Assembly: GCA_022497145.1 (NCBI GenBank)
Contig: MU385897.1
Location: forward strand, 186,001 to 250,000
Length of the DNA stretch: 64,000 nucleotides
Reading direction: 5' to 3'
Origin: Rostrohypoxylon terebratum
Taxonomy: Eukaryota > Ascomycota > Sordariomycetes > Xylariales > Hypoxylaceae
Shown here: piece after piece, positions 13,446-24,648 of the stretch
Layout: every line of letters starts with the position of its first letter
Numbering within the stretch: position 1 is the first letter of the stretch
The notes under the pieces: generated by a model
Told to the model about the DNA's origin: nothing
What the model saw: the letters and a program-made list of their open reading frames with translations, nothing else
Database searches by the model: none
Translations under genes and position numbers: made by a program

Positions 13446-15097
13446 TTTTCTTTTAATCCAGCTATTACCGAGCGTCTGGGAAGCCAAGAGGAAAGAACAG
13501 TAAAATATGTCCAAACCACAGGGGATTATGCGGCTGATGTATGGTCAGTTGTATATGAATGTTACACGACTTCTTGTCCTTCGAGATTCTGTTCCAGGTT
13601 GCGTCTTCGCGTTTGCGCGACCACCTCTCACATATGTCAAAGATCGCAAATCCCCCAGCCAAGACTACGGAGGGTTAGCGACCGCCCCCGGTTTCCCGAA
13701 TCGCGGGGAAATAGTTGATAATCTGGGGTCGTATTGCTTTCCATAATAGGAATGATGACAAGATCCCAGCATGTGTAGGGATGTTATTAGTAAAGCCGAT
13801 GTCCTCGGCAGCAGGACCATCGTCATTTACCCCGTTTCCCAAGCGACGGTCCTCTCAAACTTGGTTATGCATCTTAAGGCCGATAATACCAACACGCGCT
13901 TCATGAACTTTCCTAAAAGCCCCTTGTTTGAATCGAATTGGACCAGTATTTCAATACCTAGACCCTAGGATAGTATATCAAAACAAGGAGTCGGTCCTGT
14001 CAGGTGATCGATTATCATGTTCCCTGGCTATATCCATAGCAAGAGGGATCCCTTTGAAGAACCAATACCTAAAATATGACTGTGCTAACGAACTTACAGT
14101 TTGAGGAGCCGACTCAACGCAGGGCTTCTAACGAGATATAACTGCCGCGCTGCTTCGTGACGTAAAACCTGGTTACGATTGCGTCTGTACAAAGGGTCTT
14201 CCAAGTACGACGCTCTTAGTTTCACAGCAGAATATCTCTAGATGCCGTCCTTACATGAAACTTACCGGATGGGCGGTACTTTAGCGTTCGAATCTCGAAA
14301 AGCTGGGGTAATACCAGGTATCTACTCAATCAATACCTTGTCTTTACACGAAGTACCAGCTGGATGATATTCAAGTAATCTTATTGGTTATTCATTTCAA
14401 AGTTATCTCGAACTAGGAATGGGGTATCGGTCCCAATTGTATCACCGAAATATATACCGTCAAAATAGCTTGTATAGAACCCAATGCTATAGCATCCCGG
14501 AAGACCCATAAGCGACGTGATCAGGTCAGGGATTGGACTAAAAGCTTAGTGCAAATAGCGTAGTACGGCATATCCATAGCAGACAACATTAGATGATGGC
14601 AGTGCCTAGAACCTAGGTCCTAGGTACTAAGTTATGAGTACCCGGGTACAGTAGGAGAAGATATGACATTGACCATAGTAAAGTATTAGGTACAATACCT
14701 AAGAAATGAACAGTACATTCAATAAATATAAGCGGTGCAGCTATCAAATAATCTGAGAGACGATTATGAAGACCAATAAATAACCTTGCTTCACTTATCG
14801 CAGCAACGGGAGCTATGCGGAAAATAACACTTTTGGGTATTCAGCAATATACTACTACGTACTAGGCCCTGTAATAGGGACGAAAAAACGCCGCCGAGCG
14901 CCACGGCGGAAAGACTTCAGGGGGCTGAGCCAACTAAATAACAAAACACACTTGTACAACCACATACAATGTACACTATCCGATGAAGCCCAACGCCACA
15001 AGCACGTTTTCCAGAGCTTTCGCATCGGACCGGACAAGTCCTTAACTCTGTAGCTTGAGTATTAGGTACGGGTAGGTACCTAGGACCTAAGTATTAA
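13446..15097. other. Intergenic, no supported gene
   Basis: This lies upstream of the MFS transporter and downstream of the JmjC gene. No frame here has protein-like content. CCTAGGTCCTAGG-type words are seen at about 14606-14630 and 15071-15091, the latter only a few bases beyond the JmjC stop codon. Confidence 0.45.
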
Positions 15098-18000
15098 TCA
15101 GACATGACTTCGCGGCCTGCCCCTACCCCGACCTCTTCCTCTCCCTCTTCCACCTCCCCTACCACGTGTTGCCGTATAACGTGGTCTAGCCGGAACATCG
15201 CTATCGCCATCATCGTCGCTTCCCGAGTCCTCTGGTTCACTGTCGTCCGAGAACTCCAATCTAACCACAGTTGGACCGCCCGATTTCCTCACAGGCCGCG
15301 ATGCTGGAATCTCGCGTTCGGGAGTCGGACTCGGCGAAGACGAATCTTCGATCTCGGCGGCAGCAGCAGGCACGAAATTATCGTCGAACAGCTCCGGGCG
15401 ACCATTTTTTGGAGTTGGTCTAGGAATCTCCTCCTCGTCTTCCTCCTCCTCATCGTTAGGTCTTGGCGTTGGCTTGTTCTTTGCAGCTTGTGCGACTGTG
15501 GCTGTTGGAGTTCCTTTGGCGGAAGCCGTAGCGGGACTCCCCGTTGGAGTATCTCTTGTCCGGCGTTGTCCTATCTTGAACTTTCTACCTCGTAGAGCTG
15601 CTCGCTCTCTCATGGACATGTAAAGAATATCTGGTGTTGGCTGCTCTATGCTGACGGGAGTTGACGTTACAGGAGACTGGTGTGGACGGGATCGTCCCGG
15701 GGGACGACCTCGTTTTTTCGTTGGCTCTTCTCGAGGTAATGTGGCTGAGGTAGAGGTGGTTGGTCGTGATTCGCCATTGCCTTCATTTTCCTTGGCCAAT
15801 TCTCGCTCCAATTGAGCTGCGAGTTCTTCTACACTAGCCTCATTCTCGTTCTCGTTCTCATTTCCATTTCCATTCCCGTTATGAGGGGCATTAGGAGTAT
15901 TCGTAGCTTCAGTCGTCTCGGGAGCATCGTGAATATCAGATGTGTCAACATCTACCATAGTGATGTCTTCAATTTCAGCACTAAGTGTGGATCTCCTCGG
16001 GCGACCCGGTGGGCGACCGCGCTTTTTACCCGTAGATGGGACCGAAGACGGAGTAACGGCTGCCCCGATAGAGTTCCGGGGTGGCCGTCCTCGCCTTTTA
16101 GCTCCGGGCCGAGGAGTGCTTTTAGCCATAGCCGTGGTCTCTTTTTGCGCCGGAAGTTGTGTTAATGCTCGGATTGCATCGGCCGCCAAATCTACAGCGT
16201 TTACTTCCTCTCCTGGAGCGCCATTCTCTATTTCGTTTTCTGCTCCGAGATTCCTCAGAGCTTTTATGAGGACACGATCGTCTGGATCCTCAGCGGGTTC
16301 CTCGGCATCCACGTACGATACCATTGGTTTTGCATGTCTTAAGGTAGGCCGTAGGGGATCAACGGGCAGACGCGGCCTAATCTTCTTAGGCGGAGGAACA
16401 GATACAGGGGTTCCTTCAGCTACTTCGGATTGCGTTTCTGTGCCTCCATTAGCTGACTGCTCGCCGGAGTCATTCGCCGCGGTCGCTCTCGTTGGAGTAG
16501 AGGTGTCATTGCCAAGAGCACCGAGTAATGCTGGATCTAGATTAACGAGTTGATCAAGGTTTCCTGTCCTAGGCTTCTTGCGCGGCTGAGTTCTAGGGCC
16601 CCTAAAATCGGGATCGTCGTTGATCTCGAGCCTAGCCTTTCTCTTGGCTAGACGAAGCGTCTTCTTGACAAAGTCAGATATTTCCGGTTCGTTATTCAGG
16701 ACATCGGCGCTAGGCATTTGGAATGATTCGAATAGAATCTTGTCTGAGCTCTCGTCTTGGTCGTAGAATCCCAGTCCCATCATTCGTTCGCGCGTAACTC
16801 CGGGCACCGATGCATCGGCATACTGAGATGGATCGGGGTATAATGAATCTCCTTCGCCGTTATGGAAACCAGACGCGTCTGCATCTGGGGTATGGTTTTC
16901 TGGTGGGTTCTGTACATTAGCAACTGGCATGTGTCCATTTTCAGGCCCGTCAGCTGCAACAGCCTCGGCGAGCCGCAGGACTGCTTGGTCTTCTTCTGCG
17001 TAACCATTACCCATGGCCGAATCCTGGGGGGCCGGAGTCGGGTCCATGTCGTGAGGAGCATCATCTGCGACTTCTAATGACGCTAACGGATCATTAGCTT
17101 TTGCGGCATCCGCCTGCTCTTTCAATCGTTGCATGCGCTTCGTATTCTTGCTTCGGTTCTCTTCTCCGGCTGCTTTCAACCAGTTGAGATTATGTACGCG
17201 GAAATCAACGATTGATTCGACGCTACGATCATCAGCGATCGGACGTGTGTCATGTCCAAGAAGAGTACTCTTCGGAACATATGGGACTGTGGTGCCGCTT
17301 TGCCTACACGATCCGCAATTGCAGATATTGAGGCACTTGGGACATTGCCAGTGTTCCGTCTCCATAGCTGTTTGTGGCATCACGTCGAATGCTCTCCACA
17401 GAACGCCATAGCAATATGCATTTGGACATGTTGTGCAAAATTGGAGCTTATACGTGTAGTCTTTGTGGCAGCAGACGTGGCAACGGTAGACATCGCCTTT
17501 CTTAGTTTTCCGCTTCGATTTCGGTTTTTTCTTGACGCGGCCGTCATCATCTACTTCGGGTTCGGACTCTTCAGCCGGAGGCTCGGGTGGTTTCGTAATA
17601 TCGTTCCAAGGTCTCCTTCGAAGCTGTTCTTGCGCAATCTGGGCTACTGATTTCTTGCCCGTCCTCTTCCGTGCAATCTCAATGGGTTGGGGAGAGTGGT
17701 TCATGTCCACATAGCCATCTTGTTGTATCACCATAGCCCTCCATGTTTCATGTTTCTCGACGAGATCCGACCACTGCCATTGTTCGCACCATTGAAGACC
17801 AGATATGCAGACGCACGAGCGACCCATAGCGTAACACTCCATACAAATATCGTATGTGTCTTCATCTCCATTGATTAATAAGCGAACGCAGCATTTACAG
17901 GTTAGGAAGCGGTTAAAGATGTTGCATCGGCAGTATGAACACGTGATGTTCGAGTCGAACGGAACGAACTCAACAGCGTTTTGCTTATAACCAAACATCT

Positions 18001-19295
18001 CGTCAATGAGTACGTCGGTGAAGAGGCTAAATAGACGTTTGAAGTCATGAGCCATCTGTTTCATGCGAGCGGAATTTTGCATCAGTTCTTGGCCGAGACC
18101 TAACCACCCAACTTCGGCATTCTCCTCGGAGGCCTGAAGCTCCTTGTAGTATTTTTCTAGCGTAAAGTAAATGATGGCCTTGTTCTTGTACTGCTCATCT
18201 CGGCACACCAATCGCGCTTTTGGTAAAGCTTCGCGAAGGGCAAGGTCGAGGGTTTCAACTGTAGTTCTGTTCCATGCGACTTTCATAGTCCTCGTTCCAC
18301 GATTCCAAACCTGGTGAGGTGCTAGAGGGGGTATTAAAATGAAGTCACCGACTCTTTGCTCGACGACATAGACGGGGAAGTTGGCTTTCTTCCAAGCGTT
18401 GATTTGTGCGAAATGTTTCTCGATCTCGATATCGTGGCCAAGCATGGAGAGAAAGTATTCTCTAATGACTTCGCGGTCTTTGGTCTCTGTCATAAACCAG
18501 ATAGAGCTGCCTGGTTTCTCCCCGTGTCTATCTCCTGAAGCTTCGACCATGATATTCTGGCCCAAACTTGCACACATCTCTCGATGCGCAGGAGTGTAGG
18601 TGCCTTCATGGCCAATATAACACATAAGGTTCTGAGCACGCATCTCCTCCGGAAGGCTGCTCATAAGATCACCAGCTACAGCAGCTGTCTTCTCCGGCGC
18701 GCCAAAGATATCATCGTTTCGAGTATCCGCGCCTGGGTTCTCGCTGATGTTGTCGTTCATGTAAAACACGTTCGGAGGAATGACCTTCTTCAGATGCTCG
18801 TACCATTCAGGAGGACAATCTATATCCTTCAAGTAGAGGCGCTGTCGCCTCTCGTCGCGGTAATTGGTAGAGGTCCATTGGTTGGTCAACTGTCGCATGG
18901 ATCGTAGGTAGTGGCCTGTGGTCATTGGGATATCGGCTTGAGCACCGATGTCACGGATATTTTCCTCTGCCAGTACATATCAGTAACCTAGTGTGAGCAC
19001 TCTGCTGGTGGAGTTAGTACTTACGCTTCTTGTCGTACGCCTGCTCCAGCCATGTCGCGCTGAAGAGGTCATCTGGAAGAACCTTATTCCATCCTTCTAT
19101 GACCAAGGGCCGACCTCCTTCGATGACATGTAGTTGAACCAACTTCTCAAACCCAGAGGGACCTAGGCGTCTAATCTGCGCGGTACTAATGCGCACGACC
19201 CAGTCGAAGTTTGGAGTGCGATCGACGAGTGCGTGGAGGTCGAGGTCTGGAGGGATGGGATCGAATTTAGCTTGGGGATGTAATGCGGTAGGCAT
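15098..19295 (-). CDS. JmjC-domain chromatin protein with zinc fingers and AT-hooks
   Basis: This is a nuclear protein of about 1,380 residues and a likely histone-lysine demethylase. Exon 1 is 19295-19025; exon 2 runs from about 18967 to 15098. Numbering from the internal Met at 18925, the JmjC fold spans about 95-220. It has a plausible Fe(II) triad: His114 and Glu116 in TPAHREMCAS and His204 in LAPHQVWN. A Cys-rich cluster at about 325-385 follows, then a second at about 478-545 of zf-4CXXC_R1 type. Three AT-hooks (GRPP cores, about 940, 965 and 1070) and an Arg-Gly tail follow. The canonical GTAAGT donor joined to the CAG acceptor leaves the frames one base out of step, at a run of five A residues (18960-18964). 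A weaker donor (GTACGA) with acceptor GCAGAG restores the frame. Substrate specificity is not predictable by eye. Confidence 0.88.
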
Positions 19296-20255
19296 TGTGA
19301 TGATGTTGCTGTGCTCCTAGAGGTAACGATGTGGAGATTTGATTGTGAGTTGTGGTTGTTTAAGAGCTTATTAACAGTCGACAGCGGGGTTCGTGAAGAT
19401 GGCGATGATCGCCTTCAGACGCGCCTCTATGTATTTCGCGTTGGAGACAACATTAGTTGTTGAACGTTCCATAAACATTTTGTTCCTGTCTCCGTTATAG
19501 ATAGAAAATCTAATTTCGACATAATTAATTTGCTACGAAAGTAAGTTGAGAAGTTGTGATGGAAAAAAATGATTTCACAACCGTGAGAAAAAAGAAAATG
19601 CGATGCTGGGAAACCGCGCCAGGAAAGAGCTACAGCGATAAAGATGAAATATGACTGGATGGAAGGTACTTCAGTGGTACTAGTAGCCTGTAGGTACTAG
19701 GTATATGGGTACATGGACAGGTACATAGGTACACGGAAACTTACTTTACCCCACCACACCAATAACATTGGAGCTAAGAAGCTTCGGCTAGCATGGACCC
19801 CGGCAAGTCAGATATGGATGGCTTATTCGTACATAAGAATGATTTTTTTGAGAAAGACTAAACAAATCCCAAAATAGTTTCAAGCAAGACATTGTTTCTC
19901 ATCTAGGGGATGTTCATGGGCAGGGAATAGATATGACTTCTAGTAAGTCCCTAGTATGTGGAAACTCTGAGTTTGAAAGGTATTAGGTAGGTAGGCTCAA
20001 CCCCCTCATTAATTTTGGTATACTTGCAGAGCTAGCGATTTCCCTCAACATCCCAACAGCATGAATTTTCATGATAAATATCAAGAAACTCATATTCAAA
20101 TAACATGGATCGTTATACTTTATACTCTATTGAGTTTTATCTACTCAAAAACCCTCGGTTTTGCATTCCAACTTCGTGTGGCCCCTTTCCGACCAATTGT
20201 CTTCACATGACTCTTAATCTCCTTTGAGTATCAGCTAACAAGTTCCTAGAAGTCG
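19296..20255. promoter_or_regulatory. Divergent promoter region, JmjC gene and COQ2
   Basis: Both flanking genes start outward from this stretch of about 960 bases. It is AT-rich, has no supported gene, and carries TAGGTAC-type words at about 19680-19730 and 19978-19993. Confidence 0.45.
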
Positions 20256-21527
20256 ATGATAGTATTAGGCAAGATGCCTCGGCTCATTGCCACGAATGAC
20301 ACAAGGTGTCTACAAATACGTGGTCCACCAATTTCAAATTCATGGCGATTATCAAGGCGGTTTCACAGCGTATCTAGGACCACCTCTGTCTCACAAAATC
20401 TGCAGAGGCAACCTTCAACTACAACCGGTCTCAGCTTTCCCAAACCACGTCATATAATCCCGGCCATCTCACAACTACCGTCACTACAAACAAATCGACA
20501 GGCCCACACCATTGACTCACCATCACCATCCTCCCCTTCCCTAACAGAGCCCTACTCACCACCCACATCGGGCATCCTCTCTCTCCTCCCAAAATCATGG
20601 GTCCCCTACGGTGAGCTCATCCGCATCGACAAGCCAACGGGGACATACTACCTCTTCTTCCCCTGCCTCTTCTCAACCCTGATGGCCGCGCCCCTCGCCG
20701 TCCCACAAGCAACTCCCCTCTCCATCATCGGCACCACAGCCCTATTCTTCGTGGGCGCCCTGATCATGCGCGGAGCCGGGTGCTCCATCAACGACCTCTG
20801 GGACCGCAAACTAGACAAGCACGTGCGGCGGACGCAGAACCGGCCCCTCGCCCGCGGCGCCATAACGCCCTTCTCCGCGCTGTCATACACCGGCGCGCAA
20901 CTGCTCGCCGGACTGTGCATACTGCTCCAGTTCCCGACGCCGTGCCTGTTCTACGGTATCCCTAGCTTGCTCTTCGTAGCCTCGTACCCGCTGGCCAAGC
21001 GCGTGACCTACTACCCGCAATTCGTGCTCGGGCTGACCTTCTCCTGGGGCGCCGTCATGGGTTTCCCCGCGTTAGGCGTCGATTTGCTGGCGAATAGTTC
21101 GGCGTTGAGCGCTGCTGCGTTGTTGTACGCGAGCAATGTATCCTGGACTGTGTTGTACGATATGATATACGCGCACATGGATATCAAGGATGATGCTAAG
21201 GCGGGGATCAAGAGCATTGCGCTTAAGCACGATGCCGATACGAAGAAAGTTCTCACGGGTCTGGCCGTGGTTCAGATCGGTCTACTAGGAGCAGCGGGCA
21301 TGGCAGCAGGTGCGGGCCCGGCTTTCTTCGTCGGAAGTTGTGGAGGTGCTGCGCTGACTCTGGGGTGGATGATAACAAAGGTGAACTTGAAGAGCGTTAA
21401 GGATTGCTGGTGGTGGTTCGTTAATGGATGTTGGATCACCGGCGGTGTGATCAGCCTTGGCCTCGGGGCTGACTACCTTTTGAGGTATTCTGGGGGCGAA
21501 AAGGAACAAGAGAAAATAGAGGGTTAG
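20256..21527 (+). CDS. COQ2: 4-hydroxybenzoate polyprenyltransferase, mitochondrial
   Basis: This enzyme attaches the polyprenyl tail to 4-hydroxybenzoate in ubiquinone synthesis and sits in the inner mitochondrial membrane. A single exon encodes 423 residues. The first ~115 residues are Ser/Arg/Pro-rich and fit a mitochondrial targeting leader. The UbiA domain follows with about eight or nine hydrophobic segments. Both Asp-rich prenyl-diphosphate motifs are present: NDLWDRKLD (about 179-187) and YDMIYAHMDIKDD (about 301-313). The start could be Met1 at 20256 or Met7 at 20274, since both precede the leader. Its GC content is clearly higher than its flanks from about 20,550 to 21,100. It diverges from the JmjC gene and converges on RPS23. 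Assignment is firm at family level and strong for COQ2 because of the eukaryotic leader and length. Confidence 0.95.
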   Translation: MIVLGKMPRLIATNDTRCLQIRGPPISNSWRLSRRFHSVSRTTSVSQNLQRQPSTTTGLSFPKPRHIIPAISQLPSLQTNRQAHTIDSPSPSSPSLTEPYSPPTSGILSLLPKSWVPYGELIRIDKPTGTYYLFFPCLFSTLMAAPLAVPQATPLSIIGTTALFFVGALIMRGAGCSINDLWDRKLDKHVRRTQNRPLARGAITPFSALSYTGAQLLAGLCILLQFPTPCLFYGIPSLLFVASYPLAKRVTYYPQFVLGLTFSWGAVMGFPALGVDLLANSSALSAAALLYASNVSWTVLYDMIYAHMDIKDDAKAGIKSIALKHDADTKKVLTGLAVVQIGLLGAAGMAAGAGPAFFVGSCGGAALTLGWMITKVNLKSVKDCWWWFVNGCWITGGVISLGLGADYLLRYSGGEKEQEKIEG

Positions 21528-21892
21528 GACTGTACGGATAATTCTGTACATACAATGTATATTTGGCCATATAATGGATCCTGGCATGGGGGCATTTGGG
21601 TTATAGATAGAAACTAACCGAACGGACAAGCCATGGCTTACAGCTCATGATGTAGAATTTCATGTATAACACGTGTAGCAATATTACGATCACCACAAAT
21701 CTCGAAGATATCGACTTTTGCTTTGGCGACTTACGATCTCTATTCGTGGATCTCGTCTACCTGAGAATGAGTATCAAGGCCCGAACCTATGATGCCGTGA
21801 TGAAACAAAGCAAGCCGTATCGACTCCGCATGCCCAATGAACCTTCTTTCGTTGCACGTTTTACTCCATTTATTTCGTCCCCGACCAGCCGC
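21528..21892. other. Convergent 3' regions of COQ2 and RPS23
   Basis: These 365 bases lie between two stop codons facing each other. They presumably hold both 3' UTRs. No frame is supported. Confidence 0.5.
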
Positions 21893-22458
21893 TTACGAAC
21901 GGGGCTTCTCTTTCTTCTCCTTCCATAGGGCCAACAGACCGACACCGGACACCTTGACGACCTTGAATCGCACACCGGGAATATCACCCTTGGCCTTGCC
22001 CTTGCGACCGAAACCAGCGAGTAAGACTTCGTCGTTCTCGTCTACGAAGTTAAGGCAACCGTCGTTGGGGACTGTAGCGAGATGTGTTAGCCAATGTTGT
22101 CCTTCAAATTTTCGACTAGAGAGATCCCGTCATTTTCTCCGTTTCAATCAAGTTCCTTCTCTTCTCGCGACTGTAGAGTAGAATGGGAGAGTATCGTACC
22201 GAAAGCAGTAACCTTCTTGCCGTTCTTGATGAGTTGTACACGGACACATTTTCGGATGGCGGAGTTGGGTTGCTTGGCTTCGACGCCGACCTTCTCGAGG
22301 ACGATTCCCTTGGCGTGGGAAGAACCACCGAAGGGAGAGGACTTGAACGCGGTTCCGAGAGCGCGCTTCTTGTATCCGAGGTCAGCCCACTTCTGCTCCT
22401 TTCGGTGCAGTCGCAGCTTGCGGGCGGCGTTGAGACCACGAGGCTTTCCTTTACCCAT
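21893..22458 (-). CDS. RPS23: 40S ribosomal protein S23 (uS12)
   Basis: This is a decoding-centre protein of the small ribosomal subunit. Exons are 22458-22200 and 22071-21893, separated by a 128-nt intron with a GTACG donor and CTACAG acceptor. The product is 145 residues, the usual eukaryotic length. The N-terminus MGKGKPRGLNAARKLRLHRK, the loop KQPNSAIRKCVRVQL with its universally conserved Pro, and the ending KEKKEKPRS are diagnostic. The adjoining region continues VPNDGCLNF across the intron. A second intron probably lies in the 5' UTR. High, constitutive expression is expected of this family. Confidence 0.99.
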
Positions 22459-22463
22459 GATTG

Positions 22464-22587
22464 CTGTATACGGGTTGCACGGTTAGTAGATGATTTAATG
22501 GAATAGGATTTCGATGATGTGCGGGATATCAAATGGTTGGAAATGGTTACGAGGTAATTGTCGAGTATAGGAGGGTAATTGACGTAC
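22464..22587 (-). other. Likely 5' UTR intron of RPS23
   Basis: A GTACGTC donor begins at 22587. A CTAAC branch site and TATACAG acceptor end at 22464, five bases before the ATG. Introns just before the start codon are common in fungal ribosomal protein genes. Confidence 0.6.
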
Positions 22588-23090
22588 CGATTTGTTGTGT
22601 GTTATCGCTTTGAGATGGGTTGAGTTGAAGGTGCTTAGATGTTCAGGATAGAAAAGACTAGTGTAGTGGTTGGTGGTTGTAAAATTCTCGGTTAATTTTT
22701 TTCCACAGGTGCAAAAAAATGCATAAGGGTTACCTCGCCCTAGTCCGAGTGTGGTCCCATTTTTATGGAGAGTTTGTGGAACCAAACCTTAGCCCACACC
22801 TTAACCCACTCCATCCTGTCCATCACACCATTAGTGGCTGAGTCGCATTCAATTGTGGCTTGTACCTCGGGACAAGACTCCCGAGTCTCCATCTCCATCG
22901 CGCTTTTCGCAGCTTCAAACACGGTGACCTAATCATCAACTGCTCATATTTATATTCATCACGTCAATCATAGCATCTTGCTGCCTAGTTCCTATTTCCC
23001 CATGGTAGCTAGTAGGGCTGCCAGAGTTACTTTTCAAAGGCGCTCTTAGTCCAATTCATACCAATTTTTTTCTATTATCAAAATGTAGCC
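22588..23090. promoter_or_regulatory. Divergent promoter, RPS23 and an unknown protein gene
   Basis: The two genes start outward from these roughly 500 bases. A TAACCCTT word on the minus strand near 22721-22735 resembles CCCTAA-like boxes described in fungal ribosomal protein promoters, but this is a weak match. No gene is supported. Confidence 0.4.
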
Positions 23091-23981
23091 ATGGACCTCC
23101 CCAAATTAACACCGAGCAAATCAAATGCTCGCGACCCTCCTCGCCTTTTCCTACATCCCTCCCCAGCGGCATCTCATGTTTCGCTCTCTGGTTTGATGGC
23201 TGCCGCACCAGCTGTCCCGCCGGCATCCGCCTCGGCCTCGAACGTGCGCGAGAACGCCAGCGCCGCATCTACGACGCAACAGTCCCAGGCGGCACCATCG
23301 GTAGCGCGAACGAGCTCGGTCTTAAATACACGGAACCGCGCAACCGTCTCGCGACTGCAAACGGCGGACTCCTCCCGTACTGCCGACAGGACCGATGCCC
23401 TCTGGGCTGAGATGCAAGCAACGCTAGAAGAGGTCGAGCTGTCAGCGAGTGGCGGCACGCACGTCTTCGGACCGGAACACGATCGCAAGTTAGCCGAATT
23501 GCGCGCGGCCCAGATCCGGCTGGCGCAGGCGTGGGCTCGTGGCGAAACCGAAGATGCGATCGAGACGACGAACGAGGCGACGAACTTAAAGGGCACTCTG
23601 GGCGAGATAGGTATATCCGCGGCTACCGGAACAGGTCTTGGAACAACGATATCTGCTAGCGCTGGAAGGACGGCTGGGGCGGCGGCGGATGGTACGGAAG
23701 CTGGGAAGAGCACCGTTGGGACCGGGAGCGTGCAACGACCCGGTAGCAGCGGGACGGGCCGTGAGCGGCTGGGTGCTAAACTGGAGGAAGAGACAGAAAG
23801 GGATATCCTTCTCGCGAGAAATAGAAGAGAAGCAAATGATCGTTACTTTTCCAAGATAGATCAGGGAGTCAGAGATGTTGTCGAGAAGCTAGAGGAGGTG
23901 GCCATTGCTATGAAAGCCGTCGAAGAAGAGACGCGAAACATCTGGGGTGATAGCGTCATGCCAGATAACTTGAGGGTCTGA
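23091..23981 (+). CDS. Unknown protein with a C-terminal helical region
   Basis: I do not recognise this family. A single exon encodes 296 residues starting MDLPKLTPSK. Residues 1-95 are Ala/Ser/Pro-rich and probably disordered. A compact segment around 100-155 contains DALWAEMQATLEEVEL and HVFGPEHDRKLAELR, which looks structured and helical. A Gly/Ala/Thr-rich linker spans about 175-225. The last 70 residues form a charged probable coiled coil containing RREANDRYFSKID and ending in WGDSVMPDNLRV. The pattern of two helical blocks separated by low-complexity sequence suggests a scaffold or complex subunit. No catalytic motif, signal peptide or membrane segment is visible. A long antisense frame (23174-23713) is a shadow caused by high GC. 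Confidence 0.82.
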   Translation: MDLPKLTPSKSNARDPPRLFLHPSPAASHVSLSGLMAAAPAVPPASASASNVRENASAASTTQQSQAAPSVARTSSVLNTRNRATVSRLQTADSSRTADRTDALWAEMQATLEEVELSASGGTHVFGPEHDRKLAELRAAQIRLAQAWARGETEDAIETTNEATNLKGTLGEIGISAATGTGLGTTISASAGRTAGAAADGTEAGKSTVGTGSVQRPGSSGTGRERLGAKLEEETERDILLARNRREANDRYFSKIDQGVRDVVEKLEEVAIAMKAVEEETRNIWGDSVMPDNLRV

Positions 23982-24478
23982 CAAAGGGCAACATCTACAG
24001 TTGCTTTACATTGTGTATTGTGTATTATCAGCGGTCGGGCGTATTGGTTGATTACGGGCTTACAATGACGATTGGGAACAGTTTCACTAGGCATGGAGAA
24101 GGCGTTGGTTGGTCAAGGGACATATGAAATTGGCCTGAAGAGGCTGCTAACACACTCTGCGGCGACCTGATGACAGTCGTCGCTGGGTGGTTGGGGGAAT
24201 GAATGGCTCATACAGATGGCCAGACCCAAGTACTGATCCTCATAAAATTTTTCCTCAGTGCCCGCCCAATACCGGAGCCAAATACCAGTCGTTCATAACA
24301 TATAGTGGTGCTCATAATTCGTTCATTCCATGCGCATACTCTTCGGCCCCCCGAAACACCATCGTTATCCAATACTCGAGTATCCTTTCTGCGCTATGAA
24401 GACAGGCAGGGACAGGTCTTGCGTGTCTTGGTCGTGAAAGCAAACCGAGATCAACTCAAGCCTGTCCAACCCCGAATG
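23982..24478. other. Intergenic, no supported gene
   Basis: Nothing protein-like is seen on either strand. It separates the unknown protein gene from a possible small secreted peptide gene on the opposite strand. Confidence 0.4.
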
Positions 24479-24648
24479 TCACGCTGACGTGATCAGGCCT
24501 TGCGACATTTGCTAGATCCACGGTTAGCAGCCGTTTATATACAGTGCCGGAATGTGTTGTTGTTAAGACTTACCCTCGCCTCTGCAGGGGTAGAGACAGT
24601 AGCCACAACGGCCATGACGATAGCCACAATGATGGAGAAGGCCTGCAT
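24479..24648 (-). CDS. Possible very small secreted peptide
   Basis: The minus strand encodes MQAFSIIVAIVMAVVATVST followed by PAEAR, a good secretion signal with an AEA-type cleavage site. Exon 1 is 24648-24574. A GTAAGTC donor, GCTAACC branch site and ATCTAG acceptor define a 62-nt intron (24573-24512). Exon 2 (24511-24479) then stops after 10 codons, giving 35 residues. The mature peptide would be about ten residues with no cysteines. The splice signals are good, but so short a product makes a gene fragment or a mis-ended model quite possible. No homologue is recognised. Confidence 0.3.

Noticed and set aside
15104..18907. Series of plus-strand open frames opposite the JmjC gene
   Set aside because: They are shadows of a long coding exon. 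Their translations are rich in Ser/Arg/Cys with no domain, while the minus frame carries clear domains.
23174..23713. 179-codon minus-strand frame inside the unknown protein gene
   Set aside because: It is Ala/Ser/Val-rich and opposite a high-GC coding frame, with no protein-like features of its own.
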